DNA of 32,927 nucleotides from Nicoletella semolina. GTDB lineage: Bacteria; Pseudomonadota; Gammaproteobacteria; Enterobacterales; Pasteurellaceae. Positions 18,225-26,455 of the stretch are shown in pieces (position 1 is the stretch's first letter; every line of letters begins with the position of its first letter). Where the stretch lies: NCBI RefSeq assembly GCF_004345745.1, contig NZ_SLXJ01000018.1, positions 1-32,927 on the forward strand, written 5' to 3'. The notes beneath the pieces were generated by a model. That model saw only the letters and a list, made by a program, of their open reading frames with translations, did no database searches and was not told the origin of the DNA. The translations under genes and the position numbers were made by a program.

Positions 18225-18337
18225 TTATTCCCTTACTTGTATTGTAGAAAAATTTGCGATCTTGATCGAAAAATTAACAATCAATATCACCAAATCGTTA
18301 CCACTTTAGGCATACTTTCCCAATAATAGGAGGAGGT

Positions 18338-19078
18338 ATGCAGAAAATTGCGTTATTGATTGATGCTGAAAATGGTGTGTTGCCGATTTTAGATGTGGTA
18401 ATTAAGCGTTTAAATGTATTTGGGAATATTATAATTAAACGTGCCTATGGGTATTTTTCTCAAGGTAACTTAAAACTTGAGGCGTGGAAGGCGGCTTGCC
18501 TAAAACATAATATCAAAATTGCCCATCATTTCATTTGTAAGAAACAAAAGAATAGCAGCGATATTTTTTTAAGCATTGATGCGATGGATATATTATATAC
18601 ACAGAACATTGATGTATTTGCTATTCTTTCGAGCGATAGTGATTTCAGCTCATTATTACAACGATTAAAGTTAGCAGAAAAAAGAGTGATTGGCTTCGGT
18701 AAAATTTCGCCTAATCTAATCTATCAAGAGCTGTGTGATCATTTCTTTCATCTTCCTGATGAAAGTGGCACGGTCGAATTGCAAAAAAATGAAAAAATTC
18801 AACCGCTTGTTTCTCCAGCCTCTATTGCTCTAGTGCCTATTTCGCCCAAATTGACCGCTGAACAGAAGATGATTCAGAACGCTTTTTTGAAATGCAAGAA
18901 ATATGTTGATTCAACGGGTTTTGTTCGTTTATCCTGCTTTCAAGGGTATTTAGATAAAAACTTTATTGTTTCTGCAAAGAAAAACCATAAAACGCTCACA
19001 CAATGGGCGGTCAATTCAGGTTATTTTAAGGTAAGAAGAAATACCTCCAAAGAACCCTGTCTCAAACCGAATTTTTAA
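18338..19078 (+). CDS. NYN-domain protein with C-terminal OST-HTH/LOTUS-like domain
   Basis: 246 residues. The N-terminal NYN (PIN-like) fold shows the acidic set: LIDAENG (Asp9, Glu11, Asn12), DAMD (81-84) and SSDSDF (98-103). These are the metal-binding positions expected of a ribonuclease of the LabA/DUF88 type. A linker around 144-165 contains a USS (18802-18810 on the minus strand). The C-terminal about 80 residues, ending in LTQWAVNSGYFKVRR, look like an OST-HTH/LOTUS RNA-binding winged helix. The start has an unusually strong AGGAGGAGGT run directly before ATG. An RNA-processing role is inference; no substrate is known. Confidence 0.8.
   Translation: MQKIALLIDAENGVLPILDVVIKRLNVFGNIIIKRAYGYFSQGNLKLEAWKAACLKHNIKIAHHFICKKQKNSSDIFLSIDAMDILYTQNIDVFAILSSDSDFSSLLQRLKLAEKRVIGFGKISPNLIYQELCDHFFHLPDESGTVELQKNEKIQPLVSPASIALVPISPKLTAEQKMIQNAFLKCKKYVDSTGFVRLSCFQGYLDKNFIVSAKKNHKTLTQWAVNSGYFKVRRNTSKEPCLKPNF
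18802..18810 (-). repeat. DNA uptake signal (Apl-type USS)
   Basis: ACCGCTTGT on the plus strand is the exact complement of ACAAGCGGT. It encodes part of the inter-domain linker of the NYN protein. Confidence 0.85.
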
Positions 19079-19168
19079 TTTATCTCATTCATTATTAGGA
19101 AAATAGAGAGTATTGGTAAAATTTAAACGAATACAGTCGCTAACGCATAATTTTTTTGCAAAGTAAGC

Positions 19169-19199
19169 GAGTTCAGCCTAAACTCTCGTATCTTTTTTT
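19169..19199 (+). terminator. Short hairpin plus T7 upstream of lolC
   Basis: GAGTT (19169-19173), loop CAGCCTA, AACTC (19181-19185), then a T-rich run at 19191-19199. Short stem, so weak. If active it would end transcription from the NYN gene before lolC. Confidence 0.35.
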
Positions 19200-19213
19200 G
19201 ATTGAGCGGAATA

Positions 19214-20425
19214 ATGAATTTAACTTCTTTGTTTATCGCACTGCGTTATTGGAGAGCGAAAAGTGGCGACCGATTTGGGCGAGTGGTGACTACACTGGCC
19301 ACTCTTGGTATTATTCTTGGCGTGATGGCTCTAATTATTGTAATGTCGGTGATGAATGGACTTGAAAATATGCAAAAAAGCAATTTGCTTTCTAGTTTAC
19401 CACACGCCATTATTTCGCCCCTTAAGGGACATTTGCAAGCAAGAGACAAAGCAGAAGCACAGATGGATTTTTTACCGTTCTCACTGCCGCCATTTGTAGA
19501 ACATTCTACAGAGATTAATCTCGCAAAGGTTGTGATCCAAAGCCAAAAAGGACTGAATGCTGGGGTATTAATTGGTGTGAGTGAGCCGAGCGATGATAAA
19601 CTATTGGCAAGTGTGCAAAATTTTACACAGGCATTGCCAAAGGGGGAATTTAATCTATTGATAGGCTCATCACTGGCGGAGCAATTAAACGTAAAAGTGG
19701 GCGATCAACTTCGCTTGATGATCACCGAAAATAGCCAATACACACCGTTTGGACGAGTACCTATACAACGACTATTCACTATTTCAGGTATTTATACCTC
19801 TCATCATGCTGCACAATCTGATGGGCATACGCTATTTGCTCATTTAGCTGATGTGGGTCGGCTGTTAAGGATAAAACCAGAACAAGTACAAGGCGTAAGG
19901 TTATTCTTAAAAGATCCCTTTCAAGTGGCTGAATTATCAAATTATTTTCCTCGTGAACATTGGAAAATAAGCGATTGGCGTGAACAAAAAGGTGAATTTT
20001 TCCAAGCGGTTCGTATGGAAAAAAATATGATGGGGCTGTTAATCAGCCTAATTATTATTGTTGCGGTGTCAAATATTGTAACCTCGTTGAGCTTAATGGT
20101 GGTTGATAAACAAGGTGAAATTGCGATTTTACAAACGCAGGGGCTAATGAAAAAACAAGTTATGCAAATTTTTATTATTCAAGGGGCACTTGTTGGTGTG
20201 ATAAGTGCAGTGCTTGGTGGCGGAATTGGGGTGCTTATTACCTATTATTTAGCGGATATTCTAAGCTTTGTTAATCTGATTAACATTACCCTACCGACAG
20301 ATATTGCATTTTCTCAAGTAGGGTTGGTTATGCTAATGTCGATTGGGCTTTCGCTCATCTGCACACTTTACCCAGCCTATCAAGCGGCAAAAGTTAATCC
20401 TGCTCAAGCGTTACGATATGAATAA
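19214..20425 (+). CDS. lolC: Lipoprotein-releasing system permease LolC
   Basis: 403 residues with the same four-helix plan as LolE. It follows E. coli LolC at diagnostic sites (FIALRYWRAKSGDRFGR versus FIGLRYMRGRAADRFGR; LGVMALIIVMSVMNG). It contains the periplasmic Hook segment that recruits LolA (PFGRVPIQRLFTISG). ATG 19214 is preferred over TTG 19202. It forms the LolCDE complex with the products of 12190-14126. It overlaps the next gene by 8 nt. Confidence 0.93.
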   Translation: MNLTSLFIALRYWRAKSGDRFGRVVTTLATLGIILGVMALIIVMSVMNGLENMQKSNLLSSLPHAIISPLKGHLQARDKAEAQMDFLPFSLPPFVEHSTEINLAKVVIQSQKGLNAGVLIGVSEPSDDKLLASVQNFTQALPKGEFNLLIGSSLAEQLNVKVGDQLRLMITENSQYTPFGRVPIQRLFTISGIYTSHHAAQSDGHTLFAHLADVGRLLRIKPEQVQGVRLFLKDPFQVAELSNYFPREHWKISDWREQKGEFFQAVRMEKNMMGLLISLIIIVAVSNIVTSLSLMVVDKQGEIAILQTQGLMKKQVMQIFIIQGALVGVISAVLGGGIGVLITYYLADILSFVNLINITLPTDIAFSQVGLVMLMSIGLSLICTLYPAYQAAKVNPAQALRYE

Positions 20426-21101
20426 TTCATCTTCTCATTTAGCAAAACCATCAGATTCTACCAAGTCGCCTATTCCATCAATGCCTTGGGCAGCAAAACA
20501 TCAGTGGCATTTCAGTTTTCCGACACTTTGTGTTATCTGTGTGGCGATGACACTAATGGGAGTAGGGGAAGGGGTGTTAGTGCTAGCGAACTTAGGTTCT
20601 AGCCCTTGGACGGTATTTTCTCAAGGCATTGCATTGCAAACAGGTGCTTCTATTGGCATTGTTGTTGCGTTAGTCAGCATTGTTGTTTTACTGTTATGGA
20701 TTCCTCTTAAACTACGGTTTGGGTTAGGGACAATATTGAATATTCTGATTATCGCTTTCTCAATTGATTTTACAGTGCGATACTTTCCATCGCCTGATAT
20801 GTTGGTTACTCGTATAATCTATATGACAGGTGGGATTTTGTTGTTTGGCGTAAGTACCACTTTTTATCTATCTTGTAAATTGGGGGCAGGTCCTCGTGAT
20901 GGGTTAATGGTTGGGCTTTGTCAGAAGTTCGGTTGGAAAATTGCTTTAGTGCGTACCTGCATTGAGATCAGCGTTTGTTTCTTGGGCTTTTTATTTGGTG
21001 GCACAGTAGGCATCAGTACCGTGGCATTTGCCTTATGTGTGGGCTGGGTTATACAATTTACAGCAAGGTATCTTCACTGGTATTACAAGCGGTTCGAATA
21101 G
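20418..21101 (+). CDS. YczE/YyaS-family membrane protein
   Basis: 227 residues with about five to six membrane helices. The family motif region LGSSPWTVFSQGIA...TG and GAGPRDGLMVGL is typical of YczE/YyaS-like proteins, for which no firm function is known. ATG 20418 overlaps the end of lolC, implying coupling. A later ATG (20481, MPWAAK) would remove a polar 21-residue head and is possible, since neither start has a good ribosome site. A USS lies in its last codons. Confidence 0.75.
   Translation: MNNSSSHLAKPSDSTKSPIPSMPWAAKHQWHFSFPTLCVICVAMTLMGVGEGVLVLANLGSSPWTVFSQGIALQTGASIGIVVALVSIVVLLLWIPLKLRFGLGTILNILIIAFSIDFTVRYFPSPDMLVTRIIYMTGGILLFGVSTTFYLSCKLGAGPRDGLMVGLCQKFGWKIALVRTCIEISVCFLGFLFGGTVGISTVAFALCVGWVIQFTARYLHWYYKRFE
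21085..21093 (+). repeat. DNA uptake signal (Apl-type USS)
   Basis: Exact ACAAGCGGT at the 3' end of the YczE-like gene. Confidence 0.85.
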
Positions 21102-21168
21102 GGTAAAAATTTGCATTTGTAGTAATTGATTTGCTATTAAATAAAAATAGGTAAAGTAAGGAAAAGAT

Positions 21169-21675
21169 ATGCAGAATGTTAAACAAATTTATTTGGCCGG
21201 GGGCTGCTTTTGGGGAACCGAAGCATTTATGCAGCGTATTCGTGGCGTGATTGATGCAGAATCAGGTTATGCGAATGGCAGCCATCTCAATCCAAGTTAT
21301 CAAGACGTGTGCAGTGGCAGCGGACACGCTGAGGTGGTTAAAGTAACCTTTGATGCTGACCAACTTTCGCTGATGACGTTGTTGGACTACTATTTCAAAA
21401 TTATTGATCCTCTGAGTATCAATCAGCAAGGCGAAGATAGAGGTGTTCAATATCGCACAGGAATTTACTATGTTGATCCTCAAGATAAACCTATTATTGA
21501 CCAAGCTCTTGCTAATTTACAACAACACTACTCACAACCACTCGCCGTTGAAAATATGCCTTTAGAACATTATTTCCCAGCGGAGGAATATCATCAGGAT
21601 TATTTAGATAAAAATCCAACTGGTTATTGCCATATTGATATTCAACTTATGAATGATATTTTGGCCAATCAATAG
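21169..21675 (+). CDS. msrA: Peptide methionine-S-sulfoxide reductase MsrA
   Basis: 168 residues with the catalytic GGCFWGTEAF motif (Cys13) at the N terminus and the Glu/Tyr substrate pocket (YANG, SGSGHAEVV, VQYRTGIYY). It reduces methionine-S-sulfoxide in oxidised proteins. There is no MsrB domain, in contrast to the MsrAB fusions of some Pasteurellaceae. ATG 21169 follows AAGGAAAAG. Its end overlaps the convergent mobA-mobB gene by 7 bp. Confidence 0.95.
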   Translation: MQNVKQIYLAGGCFWGTEAFMQRIRGVIDAESGYANGSHLNPSYQDVCSGSGHAEVVKVTFDADQLSLMTLLDYYFKIIDPLSINQQGEDRGVQYRTGIYYVDPQDKPIIDQALANLQQHYSQPLAVENMPLEHYFPAEEYHQDYLDKNPTGYCHIDIQLMNDILANQ

Positions 21676-22754
21676 TTTTTGACATAATCTAAAATAAAAT
21701 GGCAAATTTGCTCAAGGTTGTTTAGATCGAGCAGATTCTCTCTTTCTAGCATATAGTCAGTCGCTGTGGCAAGTGTGTAGCTATCCAATTCAGGCAAGGG
21801 CTTATCTAGTCCTTGACGGTGTAGTTGAATTTTAGGTAACGACTCGTGCTTAAAACCTTCGACTAGTACGAGATCCAACGAATAGTGATGAAATTTTTCT
21901 AATAAATTATCAAAAGAAATTGGCATTTGCGTTTCCACCATCAATGCCCAGCGATTATCGCAAGCGACCACCGTTGGGTTGGTGCCAGCCATTCGTAATC
22001 GATAACTGTCTTTACCCGCCTTATCAATATCCAAATTGTGGTGAGAATGCTTGATTAATCCGACTTTCAATCCTGCTTTAACCAAAAGCGGAATAAGTTT
22101 TTCCAACAGCGTAGTTTTGCCAGCGCCGCTGTATCCAGTGATAGCGAGAACAAGCGGTGCCGTTCTTTTCAATCTTTGCAAATTTGACTGAAAATCTGCT
22201 GGCGTATTTAGATTTTGGAAAGCCTCAGGTTGGTCAGAAAAATCCACAGCAATACTTTTTTGCGATTGAAAAAATGCCAATAAACGCCGTTCGCCACAGT
22301 TCAAATAAGCGTCTAATGCTTGAGCAACATCACGATGAATAAGTGCAAATGTAGGGTGGGGACGCTCGCCATCGTGAGCATAGGCGATGGCGGTTTGATT
22401 AATGTTTAATGCACGATACAATTTTTCGGCTAAATTATGAGGTAAAAATGGACTATCACACGGCACAAATAACACATACTCACTTTTGGCAACACGCAGC
22501 CCTGTTAGCATACCGCTTAATGGACCTTGAAAACCAGTCAGTTCATCAGCATAGTGAGTTAAATTTGGATAAAGTCGTTCATATTCCGCTTGAGAGCGGT
22601 TGATATTCAATAAAATTTCACTCACTTGTGGTGAAAGGCGAGTGATGATATGAGAGAGCAGTGGCTGACCTGCAATGGGCTGCAACCCTTTCTCAAGCCC
22701 ATTTAATCGTCGAGCCAATCCGCCTGCTAAAATCACTGCATTCATTTTTATCAT
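21669..22754 (-). CDS. mobAB: MobA-MobB fusion (molybdopterin guanine dinucleotide synthesis)
   Basis: 361 residues in two parts. Residues 1 to about 190 are MobA, GTP:molybdopterin guanylyltransferase: LAGG (9-12), [15 protein letters not shown] with Asp100, and NLNTP at 181-185. Residues about 198-361 are MobB, a P-loop GTP-binding partner: GYSGAGKT at 207-214, IKHSHH, and [15 protein letters not shown]. Fusion of the two subunits, separate in E. coli, puts a USS (22150-22158) at the junction. The product is the cofactor of DMSO- and TMAO-reductase-type enzymes. Start 22754 has GGA about 6 nt upstream; ATG 22745 is an alternative. Confidence 0.93.
   Translation of the reverse strand: MIKMNAVILAGGLARRLNGLEKGLQPIAGQPLLSHIITRLSPQVSEILLNINRSQAEYERLYPNLTHYADELTGFQGPLSGMLTGLRVAKSEYVLFVPCDSPFLPHNLAEKLYRALNINQTAIAYAHDGERPHPTFALIHRDVAQALDAYLNCGERRLLAFFQSQKSIAVDFSDQPEAFQNLNTPADFQSNLQRLKRTAPLVLAITGYSGAGKTTLLEKLIPLLVKAGLKVGLIKHSHHNLDIDKAGKDSYRLRMAGTNPTVVACDNRWALMVETQMPISFDNLLEKFHHYSLDLVLVEGFKHESLPKIQLHRQGLDKPLPELDSYTLATATDYMLERENLLDLNNLEQICHFILDYVKNY
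22150..22158 (+). repeat. DNA uptake signal (Apl-type USS)
   Basis: Exact ACAAGCGGT in the stretch joining the MobA and MobB parts of the fused gene. Confidence 0.85.
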
Positions 22755-22850
22755 TTTTTCCGTCCCACTTTTGATTTACTTGCTTTGCAAATAGTGATTA
22801 GAAAGTATATGATTTCTCGCACTTTATCTACAAATTTTTTAGGATTTACA

Positions 22851-23120
22851 ATGAAATGCAAACGTTTAGAAGAAGTTTTGGAGCTGCTCGGTGAGCATTG
22901 GCGTAAAGAACCTGACCTCCATTTACTGGATTTGCTGTACAAAATTGCCGCTGAAGTAGGTGAACCCAATAACCTTGACGCCTTGCGTGATGAAGCCTTA
23001 ATTTACCAACTTAAAATGCGTGGGAAAGCAAAAGATGAAGTAATACCAGGCATTAAAAAAGATTATGAGGACGACTTCAAGACAGCATTGCTAAAAGCTC
23101 GTGGAATTTTAACTGATTAA
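22851..23120 (+). CDS. yihD: YihD family protein (DUF1040)
   Basis: 89 residues, matching the YihD family in size and pattern ([42 protein letters not shown]). Function unknown. ATG 22851 has AGGA 6 nt upstream; longer in-frame extension to 22785 is not family sequence. It lies between mobA and dsbA, the same order as in E. coli (mobA-yihD-srkA-dsbA) but without the kinase srkA. Confidence 0.9.
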   Translation: MKCKRLEEVLELLGEHWRKEPDLHLLDLLYKIAAEVGEPNNLDALRDEALIYQLKMRGKAKDEVIPGIKKDYEDDFKTALLKARGILTD

Positions 23121-23191
23121 TGCTGTCCTAATGGCGATTTCCGCTTTTCACCGACTATTTTATTTTTGATTTTTATTTTTTGGAGAAATCT

Positions 23192-23830
23192 ATGAAAAAA
23201 TTGGTATTAAAAACCACTTTCGTCGCACTTTCTACACTGTTTACATTTAATGCTACTGCCACCGCACACACGCCTGCTTTAGGCAAAGAATACTTAGAAA
23301 TCCGCCAAGTTCCTTCGACTCAAAAAGAAGTGTTGGAGTTTTTTTCATTCTATTGTCCACATTGTTATGATTTTGAACTGGTTCACCAAATTCCAAATCA
23401 AGTGAAAAAAGCACTCCCTCAAGGGGCTGTGTTAAAACAATATCACGTTGATTTTTTGGGGCGACAATCAAAAGAGCTGACTCGAGCGTGGGCATTGGCG
23501 ATGGCATTAGGGGTAGAAGATAACGTTAAAGTACCTTTGTTTGAGAATGCTAGAAATAATCACATTCAATCTATTGATGACATTCGAACAATTTTCCTTG
23601 CCAATGGCGTATCAGCTGAACAATTTGACAGCGGAATTCACAGCTTTGCCGTTAATGCACTTGTAAATAAACAACACCAAGCTGCTGAAGCGTTTAAAGT
23701 GCGTGGTGTGCCTTCTTTCTTTGTAAATGAGCAGTACCAGTTAAATGTTGAAGGGTTTTCAGATTCTAAATCTACTCAAGAATTCGTTCAGCGTTATATA
23801 GATACGGTCTTATTTCTTATTAAAAAATAG
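23192..23830 (+). CDS. dsbA: Thiol:disulfide oxidoreductase DsbA
   Basis: 212 residues. The signal peptide (1 to about 23) is followed by a thioredoxin fold with the active site CPHC (Cys55, Cys58) and a helical insertion. The cis-Pro loop is RGVPSFFV. It introduces disulfides into periplasmic proteins. ATG 23192 follows TGGAGAAA. Its 3' flank can form a long interrupted hairpin (23851-23917). Confidence 0.95.
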   Translation: MKKLVLKTTFVALSTLFTFNATATAHTPALGKEYLEIRQVPSTQKEVLEFFSFYCPHCYDFELVHQIPNQVKKALPQGAVLKQYHVDFLGRQSKELTRAWALAMALGVEDNVKVPLFENARNNHIQSIDDIRTIFLANGVSAEQFDSGIHSFAVNALVNKQHQAAEAFKVRGVPSFFVNEQYQLNVEGFSDSKSTQEFVQRYIDTVLFLIKK

Positions 23831-23850
23831 TTGTTTAGATTGTAAATTTT

Positions 23851-23917
23851 CCTTTTCTCTTAAATTTCTACCCATTGTTTTGAGCTTTCAAAATAGAAGG
23901 AAGGTAGAGAGAAAGGG
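23851..23917. repeat. Interrupted long inverted repeat after dsbA
   Basis: CCTTTTCTCT (23851-23860) pairs with AGAGAAAGGG (23908-23917), one G-T. CTACC (23868-23872) pairs with GGTAG (23903-23907). TTTTGA and TCAAAA (23878-23893) form an inner stem. No T tract follows. Perhaps a structured 3' end of the dsbA message. Confidence 0.5.
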
Positions 23918-23920
23918 TTA

Positions 23921-23933
23921 TGAATAATTTTCA
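23921..23933. promoter_or_regulatory. Candidate MetR binding site upstream of metE
   Basis: TGAATAATTTTCA fits the TGAA-N5-TTCA pattern of MetR sites and extends to TATGAA-N5-TTCATA. It lies about 150 bp before metE, upstream of the MetJ-like boxes. MetR with homocysteine activates metE in E. coli. No metR gene is in the window. Confidence 0.6.
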
Positions 23934-24002
23934 TAGCCAAGTTGAAAATTATGAAGTTGCATCATATTTAAAACTCTTGCATTATGTGGTTTGTGTAGTT
24001 TT

Positions 24003-24018
24003 AGACGTCTATACATCT
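24003..24018. promoter_or_regulatory. Candidate MetJ operator (two met boxes)
   Basis: A perfect met box AGACGTCT (24003-24010) is followed directly by ATACATCT (6 of 8). Tandem 8-bp boxes are the MetJ operator form, in which S-adenosylmethionine-bound MetJ represses. A TATACA (24010-24015) overlapping the boxes could be the -10 of metE. Confidence 0.75.
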
Positions 24019-24076
24019 AAATAACAAATATAAGCGGTCAAAAATAGAGAAAATTTTGCAAAATTAGGAGCAAGCT

Positions 24077-26347
24077 ATGACAACATTACATATTTTAGGT
24101 TTTCCACGAGTAGGGGCAAAGCGTGAATTAAAATTTGCCCAAGAGCGTTATTGGCGTAAAGAAATTGCTGAACAAGATTTGTTAGATTTAGCCAAAGCAT
24201 TGCGTGAAAAAAATTGGAAGCATCAAGCAGAAGCAAATGCTGACTTTGTGGCAGTCGGTGATTTCACTTTCTACGATCACATTTTAGATCTCCAAGTAGC
24301 TACAGGTGCAATCCCTGCTCGTTTCGGCTTTGATAGCCAAAATCTCACGTTAGATCAATATTTCCAACTGGCTCGTGGTAATAAAGAACAATTTGCGATC
24401 GAAATGACTAAATGGTTCGATACCAATTACCACTACCTCGTGCCAGAATTCCAAAAAAATACTGAATTTAAAGCCAATCCAGCACATTATGTGAATCAAA
24501 TTCGTGAAGCGAAAGCCGCAGGACACACCGTCAAACCTGTGGTTGTTGGCCCATTAACATTCCTATGGTTAGGAAAAGAAAAGGGCGAAGCGTTTAATCG
24601 TTTTGACCTACTCAATAAACTTGTACCTGTTTATGTTGATATTCTTAATGCATTGGCAGCAGAAGGTGCTGAGTGGATTCAAATTGATGAGCCAGCTCTA
24701 ACCTTAGATTTACCAGCAGAATGGCTTGAAGCCTATAAAACAGTGTATGCAGAGCTTGCAAAAGTGAATGCGAAACTCTTATTAGCCACTTACTTTGGAT
24801 CAGTGGCTGAACACGCAGAGCTATTAAAGGCACTCCCTGTAGATGGTTTACACCTTGATTTAGTGCGTGCACCAGAACAACTCGCTGCATTTGAAAATTA
24901 TAGCAAAGTGCTTTCAGCTGGCGTCATTGAAGGTCGTAATATTTGGCGTGCAAATTTAAATAACGTACTTGATGTGGTCGAGCCGCTCAAAGCGAAATTA
25001 GGTGAAAATTTATGGATTGCACCAAGCTGCTCATTACTCCATACACCTTATGATTTATCTGTTGAAACGCAGTTACAAGCGAAAAATCCTGATCTTTATA
25101 GTTGGTTAGCCTTTACCTTACAAAAAGTTAAAGAGCTTAGTGTCTTAAAACAAGCATTGAATAACGGACGTGATGCGGTCGCAGCCCAACTCTCTGAAAG
25201 TGAACGAGCAGCAAAAACTCGTGCAGAATCTACCGTTATCCATAAAGCGGAAGTTGCAGATCGCCTAGCTAACTTACCAGCAGGTGCAGATCAACGTAAA
25301 TCCCCATTTGCAGAGCGTATTAAATTGCAAAATGCGTGGCTCAACTTACCGCTTCTACCGACCACAAATATTGGTTCATTCCCTCAAACCAGCGAAATCC
25401 GCCAAGCTCGTGCTGCATTCAAAAAAGGCGACTTAAGCCTTGCGGACTATGAAGCAGCAATGAAAAAAGAGATTGAATATGTGGTTCGTCGCCAAGAAGA
25501 ACTTGACCTTGACGTATTAGTTCACGGTGAAGCAGAACGTAACGATATGGTGGAATATTTTGGCGAATTACTAGACGGTTTTGCGTTTACCAAATTTGGT
25601 TGGGTACAAAGCTACGGTTCACGTTGTGTGAAACCACCTGTCATTTATGGTGATGTTACACGCCCAGAACCAATGACCGTACGCTGGTCGCAATATGCGG
25701 CAAGTTTAACTAACCGTGTGATGAAAGGAATGCTCACAGGCCCAGTTACCATTCTACAATGGTCATTCGTGCGTAACGATATTCCACGTTCAACAGTATG
25801 TAAACAAATTGCCGTTGCACTTTCTGATGAAGTACTCGATCTTGAAAAAGCAGGTATTAAAGTGATTCAAATTGATGAACCTGCAATTCGTGAAGGCTTG
25901 CCACTTAAACGTGCAGACTGGGACGCTTATTTACAATGGGCAGGCGAAGCATTCCGTTTAAGCTCAATGGGCTGTCAAGATGATACCCAAATTCACACTC
26001 ATATGTGTTATTCGGAGTTCAACGATATTCTGCCAGCGATTGCAGCACTTGATGCTGACGTGATTACTATTGAAACCTCTCGTTCAGATATGGAGCTACT
26101 AACCGCCTTTGGTGATTTCAAATATCCAAACGATATTGGACCAGGTGTGTATGATATTCATAGCCCACGTGTACCTACCGAAGAGGAAATTGAACATCTT
26201 CTTCGCAAAGCGTTAAACGTGGTACCAAAAGAACGTTTATGGGTAAACCCAGACTGTGGTTTAAAAACACGTGGCTGGACAGAAACCATCGCACAACTTA
26301 AAGCGATGATGAATGTGACTAAAAAGTTACGTTCAGAATTTGTTTAA
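24077..26347 (+). CDS. metE: Cobalamin-independent methionine synthase
   Basis: 756 residues, as long as the E. coli enzyme. The N-terminal domain begins [21 protein letters not shown]. The C-terminal catalytic barrel holds the zinc ligands HTHMCYSEF (His, Cys), a Glu near VITIETSRS and a Cys in NPDCGLKTR. It transfers a methyl group from 5-methyltetrahydropteroyl-triglutamate to homocysteine. ATG 24077 follows AGGAGCAA. The upstream region has MetR-like and MetJ-like sites and a near-USS (24030-24039). A strong terminator follows. Confidence 0.98.
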   Translation: MTTLHILGFPRVGAKRELKFAQERYWRKEIAEQDLLDLAKALREKNWKHQAEANADFVAVGDFTFYDHILDLQVATGAIPARFGFDSQNLTLDQYFQLARGNKEQFAIEMTKWFDTNYHYLVPEFQKNTEFKANPAHYVNQIREAKAAGHTVKPVVVGPLTFLWLGKEKGEAFNRFDLLNKLVPVYVDILNALAAEGAEWIQIDEPALTLDLPAEWLEAYKTVYAELAKVNAKLLLATYFGSVAEHAELLKALPVDGLHLDLVRAPEQLAAFENYSKVLSAGVIEGRNIWRANLNNVLDVVEPLKAKLGENLWIAPSCSLLHTPYDLSVETQLQAKNPDLYSWLAFTLQKVKELSVLKQALNNGRDAVAAQLSESERAAKTRAESTVIHKAEVADRLANLPAGADQRKSPFAERIKLQNAWLNLPLLPTTNIGSFPQTSEIRQARAAFKKGDLSLADYEAAMKKEIEYVVRRQEELDLDVLVHGEAERNDMVEYFGELLDGFAFTKFGWVQSYGSRCVKPPVIYGDVTRPEPMTVRWSQYAASLTNRVMKGMLTGPVTILQWSFVRNDIPRSTVCKQIAVALSDEVLDLEKAGIKVIQIDEPAIREGLPLKRADWDAYLQWAGEAFRLSSMGCQDDTQIHTHMCYSEFNDILPAIAALDADVITIETSRSDMELLTAFGDFKYPNDIGPGVYDIHSPRVPTEEEIEHLLRKALNVVPKERLWVNPDCGLKTRGWTETIAQLKAMMNVTKKLRSEFV

Positions 26348-26373
26348 TCGCACCATATTATCCATCGCACAAG

Positions 26374-26397
26374 AAAGCCAGCGGAAGCTGGCTTTTT
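26374..26397. terminator. Terminator between metE and pssA
   Basis: AAAGCCAGC (26374-26382), loop GGAA, GCTGGCTTT (26387-26395), then TT. It can act in both directions for the converging genes. The stem is the same as at 10656-10679. Confidence 0.88.
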
Positions 26398-26455
26398 ATC
26401 ACTTGGGTAAGATATAATTTTAAAATTATTATTTATACCGTCATTTTCCTCTTAG

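Noticed and set aside
23920-24024. A 34-codon frame (MNNFHSQVENYE...) between dsbA and metE
   Set aside because: It runs straight through the MetR-like and MetJ-like sites and the likely promoter, and its ribosome site is too close to the ATG. More likely chance than a leader peptide.
23831-24076. SAM riboswitch upstream of metE
   Set aside because: No conserved riboswitch core is visible, and the met boxes and MetR palindrome explain control in a gammaproteobacterium.
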